DNA of 64,000 nt from Bacteroidales bacterium UBA1223 (GTDB taxonomy: Bacteria; Bacteroidota; Bacteroidia; Bacteroidales; P3). Within the stretch, counting starts at the first letter, position 1; each line of letters starts with the position of its first letter. Of the stretch, positions 45,065-54,042 are shown piece after piece. Made by a program: the position numbers and the translations under genes. The stretch lies in assembly GCA_002309155.1 (NCBI GenBank), contig DBXB01000025.1, positions 60,145-124,144 of the forward strand, read 5' to 3'. The notes under the pieces are model-generated. The model saw only the letters and a program-made list of their open reading frames with translations. It did no database searches and was not told the DNA's origin.

Positions 45065-46951
45065 CTACATTTCTGTGATTACAATGACAGGTGATGAGAG
45101 GGAGCTATTGGGTTTGTATTCCAGTCGTTCTGGTCTGAGTTGTCTCGACAGCAGGTAGTCGTATATCGCTTTGGCTAGTTCCATGGTTGTCGCCTCGATG
45201 CGTATATGCATACGTGGATATTTGAGCAGGAAGTCGGTATAGGCGTCGAGCACTGCCGTGGAATAGCTGTCGAGGGGCAATAGATTCTTCCCCTTCTTTG
45301 AGAGATGCAGAGGGTAACGTCCCAGAAGCTTGGCCTCATTCAGCGCGAAGTCGGCCGACTGCATGTCGCGTTTTATCTGCAGGCTGTTGCCACTGACAAC
45401 ACGTGGAAGATAACCGTCGGAGTTGACGATCACCGTACTTTCGCCTTTCGCCGAGATCGCAATGGTGTATCTGTTCTGTTCTGATGAGAAGTAATAAACA
45501 TCGCTGTCGGTCTTTTTGCGCAACACGGATATTGTTCCGCTGAGGGGCCTGCCGTCGGTGCTTTTTATCTTACCGCCTTCAACTATTGTCATCTCTTCGG
45601 GCTGTGCGGCGGGGTAGAGCTCAAATCTGAAGATGTCGTTGCCTCCAACTCCGACCCACTCCGTCGATTTGCCAGCGAAATAGCCATGTTTGCCGTCAGT
45701 GCTGACGCCCAGGCAGATGTCGTCGCCCTCGGTGTTTATGGGCAGTCCCAGATTTGTGGGTCTCTTCAGGTAGGTGTCGGTGATGTCGATGAAGTACATG
45801 TCATATCCGCCGAAACCCTGCCAGCCGTTTGAGGCGAAATAGAGAGTCTTGCCGTCGCTGTGGATGAAAGGGCATTTCTCGTTGCCGGCGGTGTTTACGG
45901 CAGGTCCCAGATTCTCGGCGCGGCTCCAGTCGCCGTTGGGGAGTCGACGGCATCTCCAGATGTCGTTGCCTCCAAGTCCGCCGCTGCGGTTTGAGGCAAA
46001 ATAGAGATATTGCCCGTCGGGTGTCACGCTGGGTTGGGAATCCCATGTGCGTTCTCCGTTAATGTTGTGGCCTACATTTTCGAGAGTCTGCCATACTCCG
46101 TTCTTCCGTGTGCTACGGAATATGTCGCAGTTGTCAAAACCTTTGTCGTGCCTCATCACCGAGAGGTACATCGTGTTGCCGTCGGCAGTCATTGTGGGGC
46201 TCCCCATATCGGAACCGTCATTGAACGGCAGTGGCAGTGGTTCTCCGCTATTGAACGCAGTGTCTTTCCACCGACTGACATAGAGTCTCATGACTTTCTC
46301 GTTCAGCTCTTTGTTGTAGAATGAGCGGCGGTTGTCGGCGGAAACTTGTCGGAGATAGTAAAACTCCTTGCCGTCAGGGCTCAGGTAAGGCATCAGCTCT
46401 TCGGAGCGCGACGATACACCACTGACAACGACGGGGTTGAACGGCGCCTGGTTTTGTTCGGCTTCTGCCAGGAATTCCGACCAGTAAAGGTATGTGGAAG
46501 CCTCTTCATATACCACATCGTATTCCGGATTGGGCCTCTCGTTGGCTATGTCGAAATATCTGTCCAGTTGCACCACGGCTTCCTCATATTGCTTATAGGT
46601 GTAGTGAACCACACCCATATAGTAGTAAGCAAGTGCGTTGGGGTAGTTTGGGCAGTATTTGAACAGTTTGGTGAAATGGTTCTTGATAACAGCAGGACGC
46701 TCACCGCTCTTCACTGCCGAGACGCCCATATAGAAGTAGGGGTCGGCGGCGGTGCGGTTTTTAGCGCTGACTTTCTTCATCAGACTGATGCATTGTTGGT
46801 AACGTTTGTTGTTGTATGCCTCCACGCCTTTCTCGAAGTCGCTCTTGTCAGACCCTGTGAAATGGGGGTGGCAGTCGTCGCCCTGTGCCCATAAGGCACT
46901 TGATGCAATCATCAGTAAGAGAGTCGTTATCGCAAAACCTTTGAGCTTCAT
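45065..46951 (-). CDS. PorE-like TPR/PD40/OmpA-family periplasmic protein
   Basis: 628 residues with a cleavable signal peptide (ASSALWAQ). Order of parts: TPR repeats (about 36-160), a PD40/WD40-like propeller (about 185-440, units such as LSPDGKEFYYL and VTPDGQYLYFASNRSG), a carboxypeptidase-regulatory-like beta domain (about 460-540) and a degenerate OmpA-like domain. PorE of the type IX secretion system has the same layout but is a lipoprotein. The last domain lacks the clear peptidoglycan-binding motif. It starts directly at the sufD stop. Confidence 0.75.
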   Translation of the reverse strand: MKLKGFAITTLLLMIASSALWAQGDDCHPHFTGSDKSDFEKGVEAYNNKRYQQCISLMKKVSAKNRTAADPYFYMGVSAVKSGERPAVIKNHFTKLFKYCPNYPNALAYYYMGVVHYTYKQYEEAVVQLDRYFDIANERPNPEYDVVYEEASTYLYWSEFLAEAEQNQAPFNPVVVSGVSSRSEELMPYLSPDGKEFYYLRQVSADNRRSFYNKELNEKVMRLYVSRWKDTAFNSGEPLPLPFNDGSDMGSPTMTADGNTMYLSVMRHDKGFDNCDIFRSTRKNGVWQTLENVGHNINGERTWDSQPSVTPDGQYLYFASNRSGGLGGNDIWRCRRLPNGDWSRAENLGPAVNTAGNEKCPFIHSDGKTLYFASNGWQGFGGYDMYFIDITDTYLKRPTNLGLPINTEGDDICLGVSTDGKHGYFAGKSTEWVGVGGNDIFRFELYPAAQPEEMTIVEGGKIKSTDGRPLSGTISVLRKKTDSDVYYFSSEQNRYTIAISAKGESTVIVNSDGYLPRVVSGNSLQIKRDMQSADFALNEAKLLGRYPLHLSKKGKNLLPLDSYSTAVLDAYTDFLLKYPRMHIRIEATTMELAKAIYDYLLSRQLRPERLEYKPNSSLSSPVIVITEM

Positions 46952-47881
46952 TTAGAGCTTGCTGGTGTCAATTTTGAAGTTGGCCTCAGGACCGTTGCAG
47001 GGTGATGTGCACTGCAGTGCGCATTCGTCACAAGGTGTCAGTTCTCCATGCAGTCGTTTCTTGACCATGTCTCCGACGGCGTCACGCAGTGAGTCGATGT
47101 CAATGTTGCGAATCACCTCGTCGCAGAAGGCGTAGCTGAGCATCGTGATGGCTGTGCGTTGGCTTATTCCACGGGTCATAAGGTAGAACATGGCGTTGTT
47201 GTCCAACTGTCCAACAGTGCTGCCGTGTGAGCATTTCACATCGTCGTTGTATATCTCCAGGAACGGACGGGTGTCTACATGAGCTTTGTCGGTCAGCAGA
47301 ATGTTGTGGTTGGTCTGATAGGCTTCGGTTTTCACGGCTCCATCCTGCACCAGCACATGTCCGTTGAATCGTGCCCGTGCCGCGTCGTCCATAATTCCCT
47401 TGTATAGTTCCCGGCTTTGGCAGTGAGGCATGGCGTGTTCCACGAAGATGTAGTTGTCGCACATTTGTTCGCGGTCTATGAGATACAATCCGTCGGCTTC
47501 CAGTTCGCATCCTTCGCCTTTCATGCGTACCACGATGTTGTTACGCACGTGGCCACCGCCCAGGGTGACGGTGCACATCTTCACACGAGCGTCGCGTTGC
47601 ATGGTGATATGCAGGTCGGTGAGCATTTGGGAAGGGGTGTTCATCCCCTGCAGGCGGTAGAGTCGGAGACTTGCATTCTCTCCCACAGCTATTTTAAGGT
47701 TCTCGATGTCGTGGATCAACTGGTATCCGTTATCCTCATGAAGCATGAACATCGGGGCGTCAGCGGGATCGCAAAGCACCAGCTTCACCTCCTCGCCTCT
47801 GCCGACGTTCATCTCCATAGGGTGGGACTCTGTGCGCCAGTTGTCGCCCCACACATCGGGCAAAATATCTTTTCTAATCAT
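46952..47881 (-). CDS. sufD: SufD, short form with C-terminal cysteine cluster
   Basis: 309 residues; typical SufD is about 420, so the N-terminal helical part is reduced. The beta-helix core and HVDTRPFLEIYNDDVKCSHGSTVG, the SufB/SufD hallmark, are intact. The C-terminus carries CDECALQCTSPC (CX2CX3CX3C), which is not part of classic SufD. SufD works with SufB and SufC as a scaffold for Fe-S cluster assembly. sufC lies upstream with a 64-bp gap; sufB is absent from the window. Confidence 0.88.
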   Translation of the reverse strand: MIRKDILPDVWGDNWRTESHPMEMNVGRGEEVKLVLCDPADAPMFMLHEDNGYQLIHDIENLKIAVGENASLRLYRLQGMNTPSQMLTDLHITMQRDARVKMCTVTLGGGHVRNNIVVRMKGEGCELEADGLYLIDREQMCDNYIFVEHAMPHCQSRELYKGIMDDAARARFNGHVLVQDGAVKTEAYQTNHNILLTDKAHVDTRPFLEIYNDDVKCSHGSTVGQLDNNAMFYLMTRGISQRTAITMLSYAFCDEVIRNIDIDSLRDAVGDMVKKRLHGELTPCDECALQCTSPCNGPEANFKIDTSKL

Positions 47882-47945
47882 CTCAATTCGTTAATTGTCA
47901 ATAGGTCTGAAGACTGGTGATAATCGTACCACAGTGGTTCCATGA

Positions 47946-48704
47946 TTATTCGCCCAGCTCTTCCTTGATCCATTCGTATCCTTTATGTTCCAGTTCCAGG
48001 GCAAGTTCCTTGGGGCCGGTCTTGACTATGCGTCCTTCATAGAGGACATGCACAAAGTCGGGAACAATATAGTCCAGCAGTCGTTGGTAGTGAGTGATTA
48101 CCACTATGGCGTTCTCTGGTGATCGGAGCTGGTTGACACCGTTGGCGACAATGCGGAGGGCGTCGATGTCGAGTCCCGAGTCGGTCTCATCGAGGATGGC
48201 AAGGGTAGGATTCAGCATCGCCATCTGGAAAATCTCGTTTTTCTTCTTTTCTCCGCCGGAGAATCCTTCGTTGACAGAACGGTTGGCGAGATTGGTCGTC
48301 ATTTCCACCACTTTCTTCTTCTCTTCCATGAGTTTCAGAAACTCTGAACCGCTCAACGGATCCAGTCCACGGTATTTACGTTGTTCGTTTACGGCGGTGC
48401 GCATGAAGTTGGTGATAGTCACTCCCGGAATCTCCACGGGATATTGGAAACCAAGGAAGATTCCTTCGTTGGCACGTACGTCGACAGGCAAGTCGAGGAT
48501 GTTTTTGCCATTGTAGATAACCTCACCTTCAGTGACAGTGTATTTAGGATTGCCGGCGATGATTCCAGCCAGAGTGCTCTTGCCGTTTCCGTTAGGTCCC
48601 ATGATGGAATGCACTTCGCCTTTGTTGATTTCAAGGTTCACACCTTTCAGTATTTCGCGGTCGCCGATACTGGCGTGTAAATTGCGAATGGATAAAAGTG
48701 ACAT
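47946..48704 (-). CDS. sufC: SufC ATPase of the SUF Fe-S assembly complex
   Basis: 252 residues from the ATG at 48704 (a start at 48731 adds nine poorly fitting residues). Walker A GPNGNGKS (36-43), the SufC-specific signature FSGGEKKKNE, and Walker B LAILDETDSGLDIDAL. It powers Fe-S cluster assembly on the SufBCD scaffold. First gene of its unit here; sufB, normally just upstream, is missing and a divergent gene occupies that place. Confidence 0.95.
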   Translation of the reverse strand: MSLLSIRNLHASIGDREILKGVNLEINKGEVHSIMGPNGNGKSTLAGIIAGNPKYTVTEGEVIYNGKNILDLPVDVRANEGIFLGFQYPVEIPGVTITNFMRTAVNEQRKYRGLDPLSGSEFLKLMEEKKKVVEMTTNLANRSVNEGFSGGEKKKNEIFQMAMLNPTLAILDETDSGLDIDALRIVANGVNQLRSPENAIVVITHYQRLLDYIVPDFVHVLYEGRIVKTGPKELALELEHKGYEWIKEELGE

Positions 48705-48815
48705 GAAATATCTATGTTTCTGGTTATACAATAATTACACAGTCGGAGTCCATGTGTGCCGACACACAAAGATACACATTTTTATCTTTCTGTTGCCCCA
48801 ACTGAAAAATATTGC

Positions 48816-48823
48816 TAAATTTG
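48816..48823 (+). promoter_or_regulatory. -7 element for the SAM hydroxide adenosyltransferase gene
   Basis: TAAATTTG matches TAnnTTTG, about 75 bp before the gene in the 193-bp divergent gap 48705-48897. Nothing else was identified in the gap. Confidence 0.6.
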
Positions 48824-48897
48824 CAAACTGAATCGAAATCCATCGACGATTTTTTGAGATTTGAAAATCAATTGTATAATCATACATCATTGACTTA

Positions 48898-49725
48898 ATG
48901 ACGGCACAGGTAGTTACGCTTACTACAGATTGGGGGGAAAGGGAATTTTACTCTGCCATGGTAAAGGGCAGGTTGTGTTCTCTTATTCCTGATGTGCGTA
49001 TTTTCGACCTCAGTCACCTGCAGTCGTGGAACGATAACAAAACCACCGCCTCCATTATCCGTTACGGTTGCTTGTCATTCCCTGAAGGTGCCATCCATAT
49101 TATAGATGTGGGTAGCGACCAGCTTACCTTCTCCAGAAAGGAGAGGACTCAGTTCCAGCAGTCTCTTGTGGCGCGTTACCGCAACCATTATTTTGTGACT
49201 AGCAGCAAGACGACATTGGAGATGGCGCTTGACGAAGACTGCGATACGGTTGTTTCGGTGCCTTTCCCCGACAATGTCGAGCAGGGTTCTTTCTTGGCAT
49301 ATAGTCAGTATTGTGATATAGTCAGACGTCTCGCGTCGGGTGAGGAATTGTCCAGTCTTGGCGTCGCCTATTCCCCGCTCCGTGTCCGCACGTCGCCGCA
49401 ACCTCAGCTGGTTGACAATTACCTTGACACCATAGTGACGAAGATTGACAGCTATGATAATGCCATCCTGAACATCAAGTATGATGATTTCCGACAGATA
49501 TGTGGCACCCGTCGTTTCCATGTCGAGTTAGAATGGAAGATGGGTTGCAACGAGAGGGAGGTCAATATTGATGGCATCTCCAGACATTACAGTGACGTGG
49601 ATATGGGCGAGATACTTCTTACCGTCTCCTCCACAGGATATCTGCAGTTGGCTGTCAATAAGGGCTCAACTGTGAAATTGGTAGGTCTGAGCTGTGCTTC
49701 CAAGTGCCGCTTTGTTTTCTTCTGA
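48898..49725 (+). CDS. SAM hydroxide adenosyltransferase (DUF62 family)
   Basis: 275 residues. The N-terminal VTLTTDWGEREFYSAMVKG and GAIHIIDVGSD fit the DUF62 family, related to fluorinase and chlorinase, whose ordinary members split S-adenosylmethionine with water to adenosine and methionine. The physiological role is unclear. Monocistronic; a bidirectional terminator follows. Confidence 0.9.
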   Translation: MTAQVVTLTTDWGEREFYSAMVKGRLCSLIPDVRIFDLSHLQSWNDNKTTASIIRYGCLSFPEGAIHIIDVGSDQLTFSRKERTQFQQSLVARYRNHYFVTSSKTTLEMALDEDCDTVVSVPFPDNVEQGSFLAYSQYCDIVRRLASGEELSSLGVAYSPLRVRTSPQPQLVDNYLDTIVTKIDSYDNAILNIKYDDFRQICGTRRFHVELEWKMGCNEREVNIDGISRHYSDVDMGEILLTVSSTGYLQLAVNKGSTVKLVGLSCASKCRFVFF

Positions 49726-49759
49726 TTCTTAAGGACCCTCGATCCTTGGTATACTATAA

Positions 49760-49790
49760 AAATGCCGTCACTTGTGTGGTGACGGCATTT
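49760..49790. terminator. Bidirectional terminator
   Basis: A 12-bp stem (49760-49771 with 49779-49790) and 7-nt loop between two convergent genes, with a T-rich end on the plus strand and A/T-rich end on the other. Confidence 0.88.
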
Positions 49791-49816
49791 ATATTATTTG
49801 TGATTTTTTGTTCTAA

Positions 49817-50977
49817 TCAACTCTTGGGGGTCTTCCAGTTGAAGAAGACGCTGATACCTGCCATCTGGTAGAATTGCCAGTGGCCCCAGTTGCCCATACC
49901 GCTGAAGTCGGTATCCCATTTCATGTTCAGCGCAAGGTTTGCAGAGATATGTCTGGAGAAGCGGTAGTCAAGTTTCAGCTCGAAGTCGAGGTCGGTCTCA
50001 AAAGCACGTTTCTTCAACCAGCCTTTGTTCTGGATGTCAGTCCATGTCTCACCGTCTGCAAGAAGATATTTGGTGTTTGCGGGAGCGAGGGTGGGGTCAG
50101 TGTCATCGGGGACAAAAGCGTCGATGTCGTCCCATGACATGTTTTTAGGTTTCTTGTAATCGTAGAAGAGTTCGACACGTGCGTAAAGGTCAAGGTTCGG
50201 AACGATGTCTTTCTTGAGGTAGAGAGCTTTGACGTAGGAACCGAGGGCGAAATAGGCATGGGTAAAAGTTGAGGGGTCAGTCGGGTCGAAGTTGTCTTCC
50301 TGTATGACACCATAGGTCTTGCCTTGTGCAATCAGCGAGTCGTCATAGACAAAGGTGGTCTTACCGGTCAGGAAAGAGAGCGAGATTGACCAGTCAGCAC
50401 GTTTGTACTCAAAAGAGAGAGCTGTGGTGAGGTAGCCAGGGGCCATGAATCCAGACACCTTGGTCTCTACGGCGTTGAATCCGATGCCTTCGTATTCATA
50501 GCCGGCGCCGAACTGTGACTTGAAGTTGGCGGTAAAGCTGGCGCCCCAATCTTTGTATGCCTTCCAGGAGATTGCAGAGGTAAGGTCGATTTTATCGTTG
50601 CTTTTGCGGTGAGTCTCGAAGCGTCCTCCGACAGAGTCGGCTGCTGAGTTGTCCAGATCCTGCCATGCAAAACCGTATGCGAGGTCTACGATGTTGTCCC
50701 ATACAAATTTCGGGTGAGTGTATTTGTAGTTGCCGAAGAATGTACCAGTTATGTCAATCTGCGAGTTACCTGTCGCAGACCAGTTGTGATACAGGAATTC
50801 TCCGATTTTCAGGGCCGGGGATGTTGATGTGGTCCATGTGCCGCCTGCGTTCTTTATGGAGTCGTCGGCAGTGGTCATGTTGACGGTGTTGTTGTCGACA
50901 GCAGTTTCGTTGTCGGCTTTTGCCATCTGTACTGAGAGAAGTGCGATGGCGGCGAAAAATAATAATTTTTTTGTCAT
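49817..50977 (-). CDS. DUF3078 outer-membrane beta-barrel protein
   Basis: 386 residues with a signal peptide (MTKKLLFFAAIALLSVQMAKA). The mature part shows alternating beta strands rich in Trp, Tyr and Phe and stretches such as NDKIDLTSAISWKAYKDWG and ANFKSQFGAGYEY, typical of the DUF3078 family of Bacteroidetes, predicted to form an outer-membrane barrel of unknown function. recX lies upstream with a 16-bp gap. Confidence 0.82.
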   Translation of the reverse strand: MTKKLLFFAAIALLSVQMAKADNETAVDNNTVNMTTADDSIKNAGGTWTTSTSPALKIGEFLYHNWSATGNSQIDITGTFFGNYKYTHPKFVWDNIVDLAYGFAWQDLDNSAADSVGGRFETHRKSNDKIDLTSAISWKAYKDWGASFTANFKSQFGAGYEYEGIGFNAVETKVSGFMAPGYLTTALSFEYKRADWSISLSFLTGKTTFVYDDSLIAQGKTYGVIQEDNFDPTDPSTFTHAYFALGSYVKALYLKKDIVPNLDLYARVELFYDYKKPKNMSWDDIDAFVPDDTDPTLAPANTKYLLADGETWTDIQNKGWLKKRAFETDLDFELKLDYRFSRHISANLALNMKWDTDFSGMGNWGHWQFYQMAGISVFFNWKTPKS

Positions 50978-50993
50978 AATGTATGTTGTTTTG

Positions 50994-51488
50994 TTATTCT
51001 GTCGGGTCGTTTGAATTGAGTTCGGTTATGATGTTGTGGATCTCGGTGGGGGTGAAACCGTGTGAAGCCAGGAACGACATCAGTTTGCTTTGGCGTTTGT
51101 GAGGGTCGCTGTCGTTGATGGTCTTCATCTTGTTCTCTGCCAGTTGTCTTAGTGTGCTGTTGTAGAGTTCGGGGTCGATATGTTGAATGGAAGACTCTAT
51201 CAACTTGTTGTTTATCTGTTTGCCTCTCAGCTGGTAAGCAATCTTGACACGGCCCCATTTCTGAAGTCTGAGCTTTGAGTCGCAGTATAAGCGGCAGTAG
51301 CGTTCCTCGTCAATAAATCCGTCGGCGACAAGACGGTCGACAATATGTCCTGTCAACTCCCGGCTGGCGCCCCAGGTGACTAATTTGTCTCGGACAGTTG
51401 AACAGCATTGTTCGCTGGTTGCGCAGTACTGTTCAGCTCTGGAAAGGTAAGCTCGCTCGCTTTCGGTGAAATTGTAAGATTCTGACAT
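50994..51488 (-). CDS. recX: RecX regulatory protein
   Basis: 164 residues from the ATG at 51488 (a start at 51509 adds seven residues). Three-helix repeats with RDKLVTWG, DRLVADGFIDEERYCRLYCDSK and GFTPTEIHNII match RecX, which binds RecA filaments and modulates recombination. It shares a unit with the DUF3078 gene; recA is not in the window. Confidence 0.9.
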   Translation of the reverse strand: MSESYNFTESERAYLSRAEQYCATSEQCCSTVRDKLVTWGASRELTGHIVDRLVADGFIDEERYCRLYCDSKLRLQKWGRVKIAYQLRGKQINNKLIESSIQHIDPELYNSTLRQLAENKMKTINDSDPHKRQSKLMSFLASHGFTPTEIHNIITELNSNDPTE

Positions 51489-51679
51489 TGATTCAACTCT
51501 ATGATACAAAAAAACTTAATCTTAATTAATACCTTTTGTTTCAAATGCAAATGTACACTTTTTTTTCAAATCGAATGCAAACTCTTCAATCCTGTCACCG
51601 CGATAACGGCTGGAGACAAAGGTTTGTCATCTGTCGACTATGCAAAAGTAAAATGATGAGCTTAAAGTGGGATATATTT

Positions 51680-51731
51680 GGGGAGTTAAGGGGAGTTAAG
51701 GGGAGTTATGGGAGTTAAGGGGAGTTAAGGG
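51680..51731. repeat. 10-bp short tandem repeat (GGGGAGTTAA)
   Basis: About five copies of a 10-bp unit, the third or fourth with a 1-bp change (GGGAGTTATG). It lies in the 393-bp gap 51489-51881 about 95 bp before the next promoter. No gene is seen in the gap. Confidence 0.9.
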
Positions 51732-51824
51732 ACAATAGCACCGGCTTGCACCATTTGTCCTTTTACTTCTATCACTTCTTTTATCTTACCATTGTTTTAC
51801 ATTGATGATTCCATAAAAATAATT

Positions 51825-51855
51825 TTTGTCAATCCGCAGAATTTTAGTATCTTTG
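51825..51855 (+). promoter_or_regulatory. Promoter of the glycogen-synthase-like unit
   Basis: TTTG (51825-51828), 19-bp spacer, TATCTTTG (51848-51855): exact Bacteroidetes consensus. The start about 7 bp later rules out the in-frame TTG at 51792 as the true start. Confidence 0.85.
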
Positions 51856-51881
51856 CAATGAATATTATATACTTATTAAAT

Positions 51882-52706
51882 ATGGGAAAGGGAAGAATAC
51901 TGTTTGTCAATCAGGAGATTACGCCTTTTTTACCAGAGAACGACATCTCTTATTTTGGTCGTCATCTGCCCTCTTTCACACAAGAGAAAGGTCGTGAAAT
52001 CCGTGTCTTTATGCCCCGTTTCAGCAATGTGAACGAGCGTAAAAACCAACTTCACGAGGTTATCCGTCTGTCGGGTATGAATCTCATTGTCAATAATGCC
52101 GACCACCAGCTGATTATCAAGGTCGGATCCATACCAGCCGCACGTATGCAGGTCTATTTTATCGACAATGACGAGTATTTCACCCGCCACAAAGGATTCT
52201 TCGATGATAAAGGCAATTTCTATACCGACAACGACGAGCGTATTCTTTTCTATGGTCGTGGCACTCTCGAAGCTGTGAGAAAACTCGCATGGCAACCCCA
52301 TCTTATCCATTTCACTGGCTGGTTCTCCTGTATGATTCCCTTCTACCTGCGTCGCATAAACAAAGAGAACGCCTTCTTCTCCGGCACCAAGACAGTATTC
52401 ACTCTCACCAACGATGCCTTCAAGGGTAATTTCGGACCGGATATGGAACGCAAACTCAAGGCTGACGGTGCTACGGCAAAGGATTTGCGTCTCTTTGAGA
52501 ATCTGGATTGGCGGACTCTCACCAAAGCCGCCATCACTTACGCCCACGGCATTGTCGTCGCTTCGCCCGATGTAGACCCCGAGTTGCTGGCTTTTGCCCG
52601 CGAGAACAAACGCAACATCGTTGAGTACAACACAGACAACACCCTCTTCTACGAACAAATCAACAAGCTGTACGACACTGTGATCGGCAGCAATATCAAC
52701 AACTGA
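51882..52706 (+). CDS. Glycogen/starch synthase N-terminal-domain protein
   Basis: 274 residues from the ATG at 51882. It matches only the N-terminal GT5 (starch synthase catalytic) domain: GRILFVNQEITPFLPEN, FGRHLPSFTQEKGREIRVFMP, and later HFTGWFSCMIPFYLR. The nucleotide-sugar-binding C-terminal half of a full GlgA (about 480 residues) is missing. Short forms of this kind occur in Bacteroidetes; catalysis alone is doubtful. It heads a unit with DUF4270 and MORN-repeat genes. Confidence 0.82.
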   Translation: MGKGRILFVNQEITPFLPENDISYFGRHLPSFTQEKGREIRVFMPRFSNVNERKNQLHEVIRLSGMNLIVNNADHQLIIKVGSIPAARMQVYFIDNDEYFTRHKGFFDDKGNFYTDNDERILFYGRGTLEAVRKLAWQPHLIHFTGWFSCMIPFYLRRINKENAFFSGTKTVFTLTNDAFKGNFGPDMERKLKADGATAKDLRLFENLDWRTLTKAAITYAHGIVVASPDVDPELLAFARENKRNIVEYNTDNTLFYEQINKLYDTVIGSNINN

Positions 52707-52725
52707 TAACCGCTTACACTGTTTT

Positions 52726-54030
52726 ATGTTTCATAAGTTGTCCCTGAAATCTTTACTTCCATTCCTGTTATTACCAGTCCTCCTTCTTACACAGGCTTGT
52801 GATGAGGAAGAGACCGACCTCGGTGTGGATCTCCAGGATCCCGCCACCCTCTACAACGGCATAGTCGACACCGCATTCGGCACCGCTGTCACGGTATTCG
52901 ACGATTCTTTGATCACGTCGGGGATGAGCAACACCCTCCTCGGCTGTTACAGCGATCCGCTTTTCGGCAATGCCGAAGCCTCGTATTTTACCCAGATAAC
53001 CACATACGATGCCAACGGCGTCAAATTCGACGAGAACTATACTATAGACTCTGTCGAACTGTCGCTCTACATAGCCTCACTGTTCTATAACGACAACGGT
53101 TCCAAGTCGTATAAGAACCTTCATTTCGAAGTGTATCAGCTGGCAGAAAGTCTGGAGAAAGACACCACATATTATTCCGACTATGAGATGCCTGTCAGCA
53201 ATGTCTGCTTCTTCGATGACGTGGTCCGCATCGAGGAGAGCGACAGCATTGTCCTGAAACTGATGCTCAACGACGCGTTCAAGTCTTTGCTTGAGAATCA
53301 TGTCTATGAGACCGCAGAGGATTTCCACGCCGCCATGAAAGGAGTGCGTATACGTCTTGTCAACGATGGTGTGCCCGTGATGGCTACGCTCAACATCAAC
53401 GCCTCCGCCACAAATATCAGGGTCTATTACACATACAACAGCGAGGAGCAGGGTGAGGCTATGGCACGCACCTTCGACCTCTCCGTGGGACAGTCGGCAG
53501 TGCATTTCACCCATTTCAAGAACAACTACAACGGAGTCCTGTCGGTGTTCAACACCAACCATGCGGATTCTATTGCCGGCGACCGTTATCTATACCTCTC
53601 ACCTATGGGAGGCACCGATATCAAGCTGAATTTCGATCCCTTTGTGCGTCAGTTCAAACAGCAGCATCCCTTTGCCATCATCCATCATGCCGAGTTGATC
53701 CTTCCTGTTGCGGATATCGCTCCCAGCGAGAAGCCTTCTCTCTTGGCCGCCATGAAATACTACAACAATGGCAACGCCCTGCCGATTCCCGACCTCTCGG
53801 ATCTTGTCACCTATTCCGGATACGACGGTGCATACAACTCCGCAACCAACTGCTACCGCATACGTGTCACCCAGCATCTTCAGAAGCTGGTAAGCAGTGG
53901 CAAGGATTACGGAACGCTGATTGAAATCAGCGCTCCCCGATCGACGGCGGAACATACGGTCCTCAATGGCTACAATCCTGCCCTCACCAGCAATAATCCA
54001 TTCCGTATCATTTTTGTTTACAGCGAATAA
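52726..54030 (+). CDS. DUF4270 lipoprotein
   Basis: 434 residues with a lipoprotein signal (LLLTQAC). The mature part begins DEEETDLGVDLQDPATLYNG and is beta-rich with repeated YTIDSVELSLYI-type strands, as in the DUF4270 family of Bacteroidetes outer-membrane lipoproteins, of unknown function. 19 bp from the glycogen-synthase-like gene. Confidence 0.87.
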   Translation: MFHKLSLKSLLPFLLLPVLLLTQACDEEETDLGVDLQDPATLYNGIVDTAFGTAVTVFDDSLITSGMSNTLLGCYSDPLFGNAEASYFTQITTYDANGVKFDENYTIDSVELSLYIASLFYNDNGSKSYKNLHFEVYQLAESLEKDTTYYSDYEMPVSNVCFFDDVVRIEESDSIVLKLMLNDAFKSLLENHVYETAEDFHAAMKGVRIRLVNDGVPVMATLNINASATNIRVYYTYNSEEQGEAMARTFDLSVGQSAVHFTHFKNNYNGVLSVFNTNHADSIAGDRYLYLSPMGGTDIKLNFDPFVRQFKQQHPFAIIHHAELILPVADIAPSEKPSLLAAMKYYNNGNALPIPDLSDLVTYSGYDGAYNSATNCYRIRVTQHLQKLVSSGKDYGTLIEISAPRSTAEHTVLNGYNPALTSNNPFRIIFVYSE

Positions 54031-54042
54031 CCCCATCCTTAC

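Noticed and set aside
51680..51731. Possible CRISPR array from the short repeats
   Set aside because: The units are 10 bp and directly adjacent with no spacers, and no cas gene is present.
51792..51881. Longer start for the glycogen-synthase-like protein
   Set aside because: It would begin upstream of the mapped consensus promoter.
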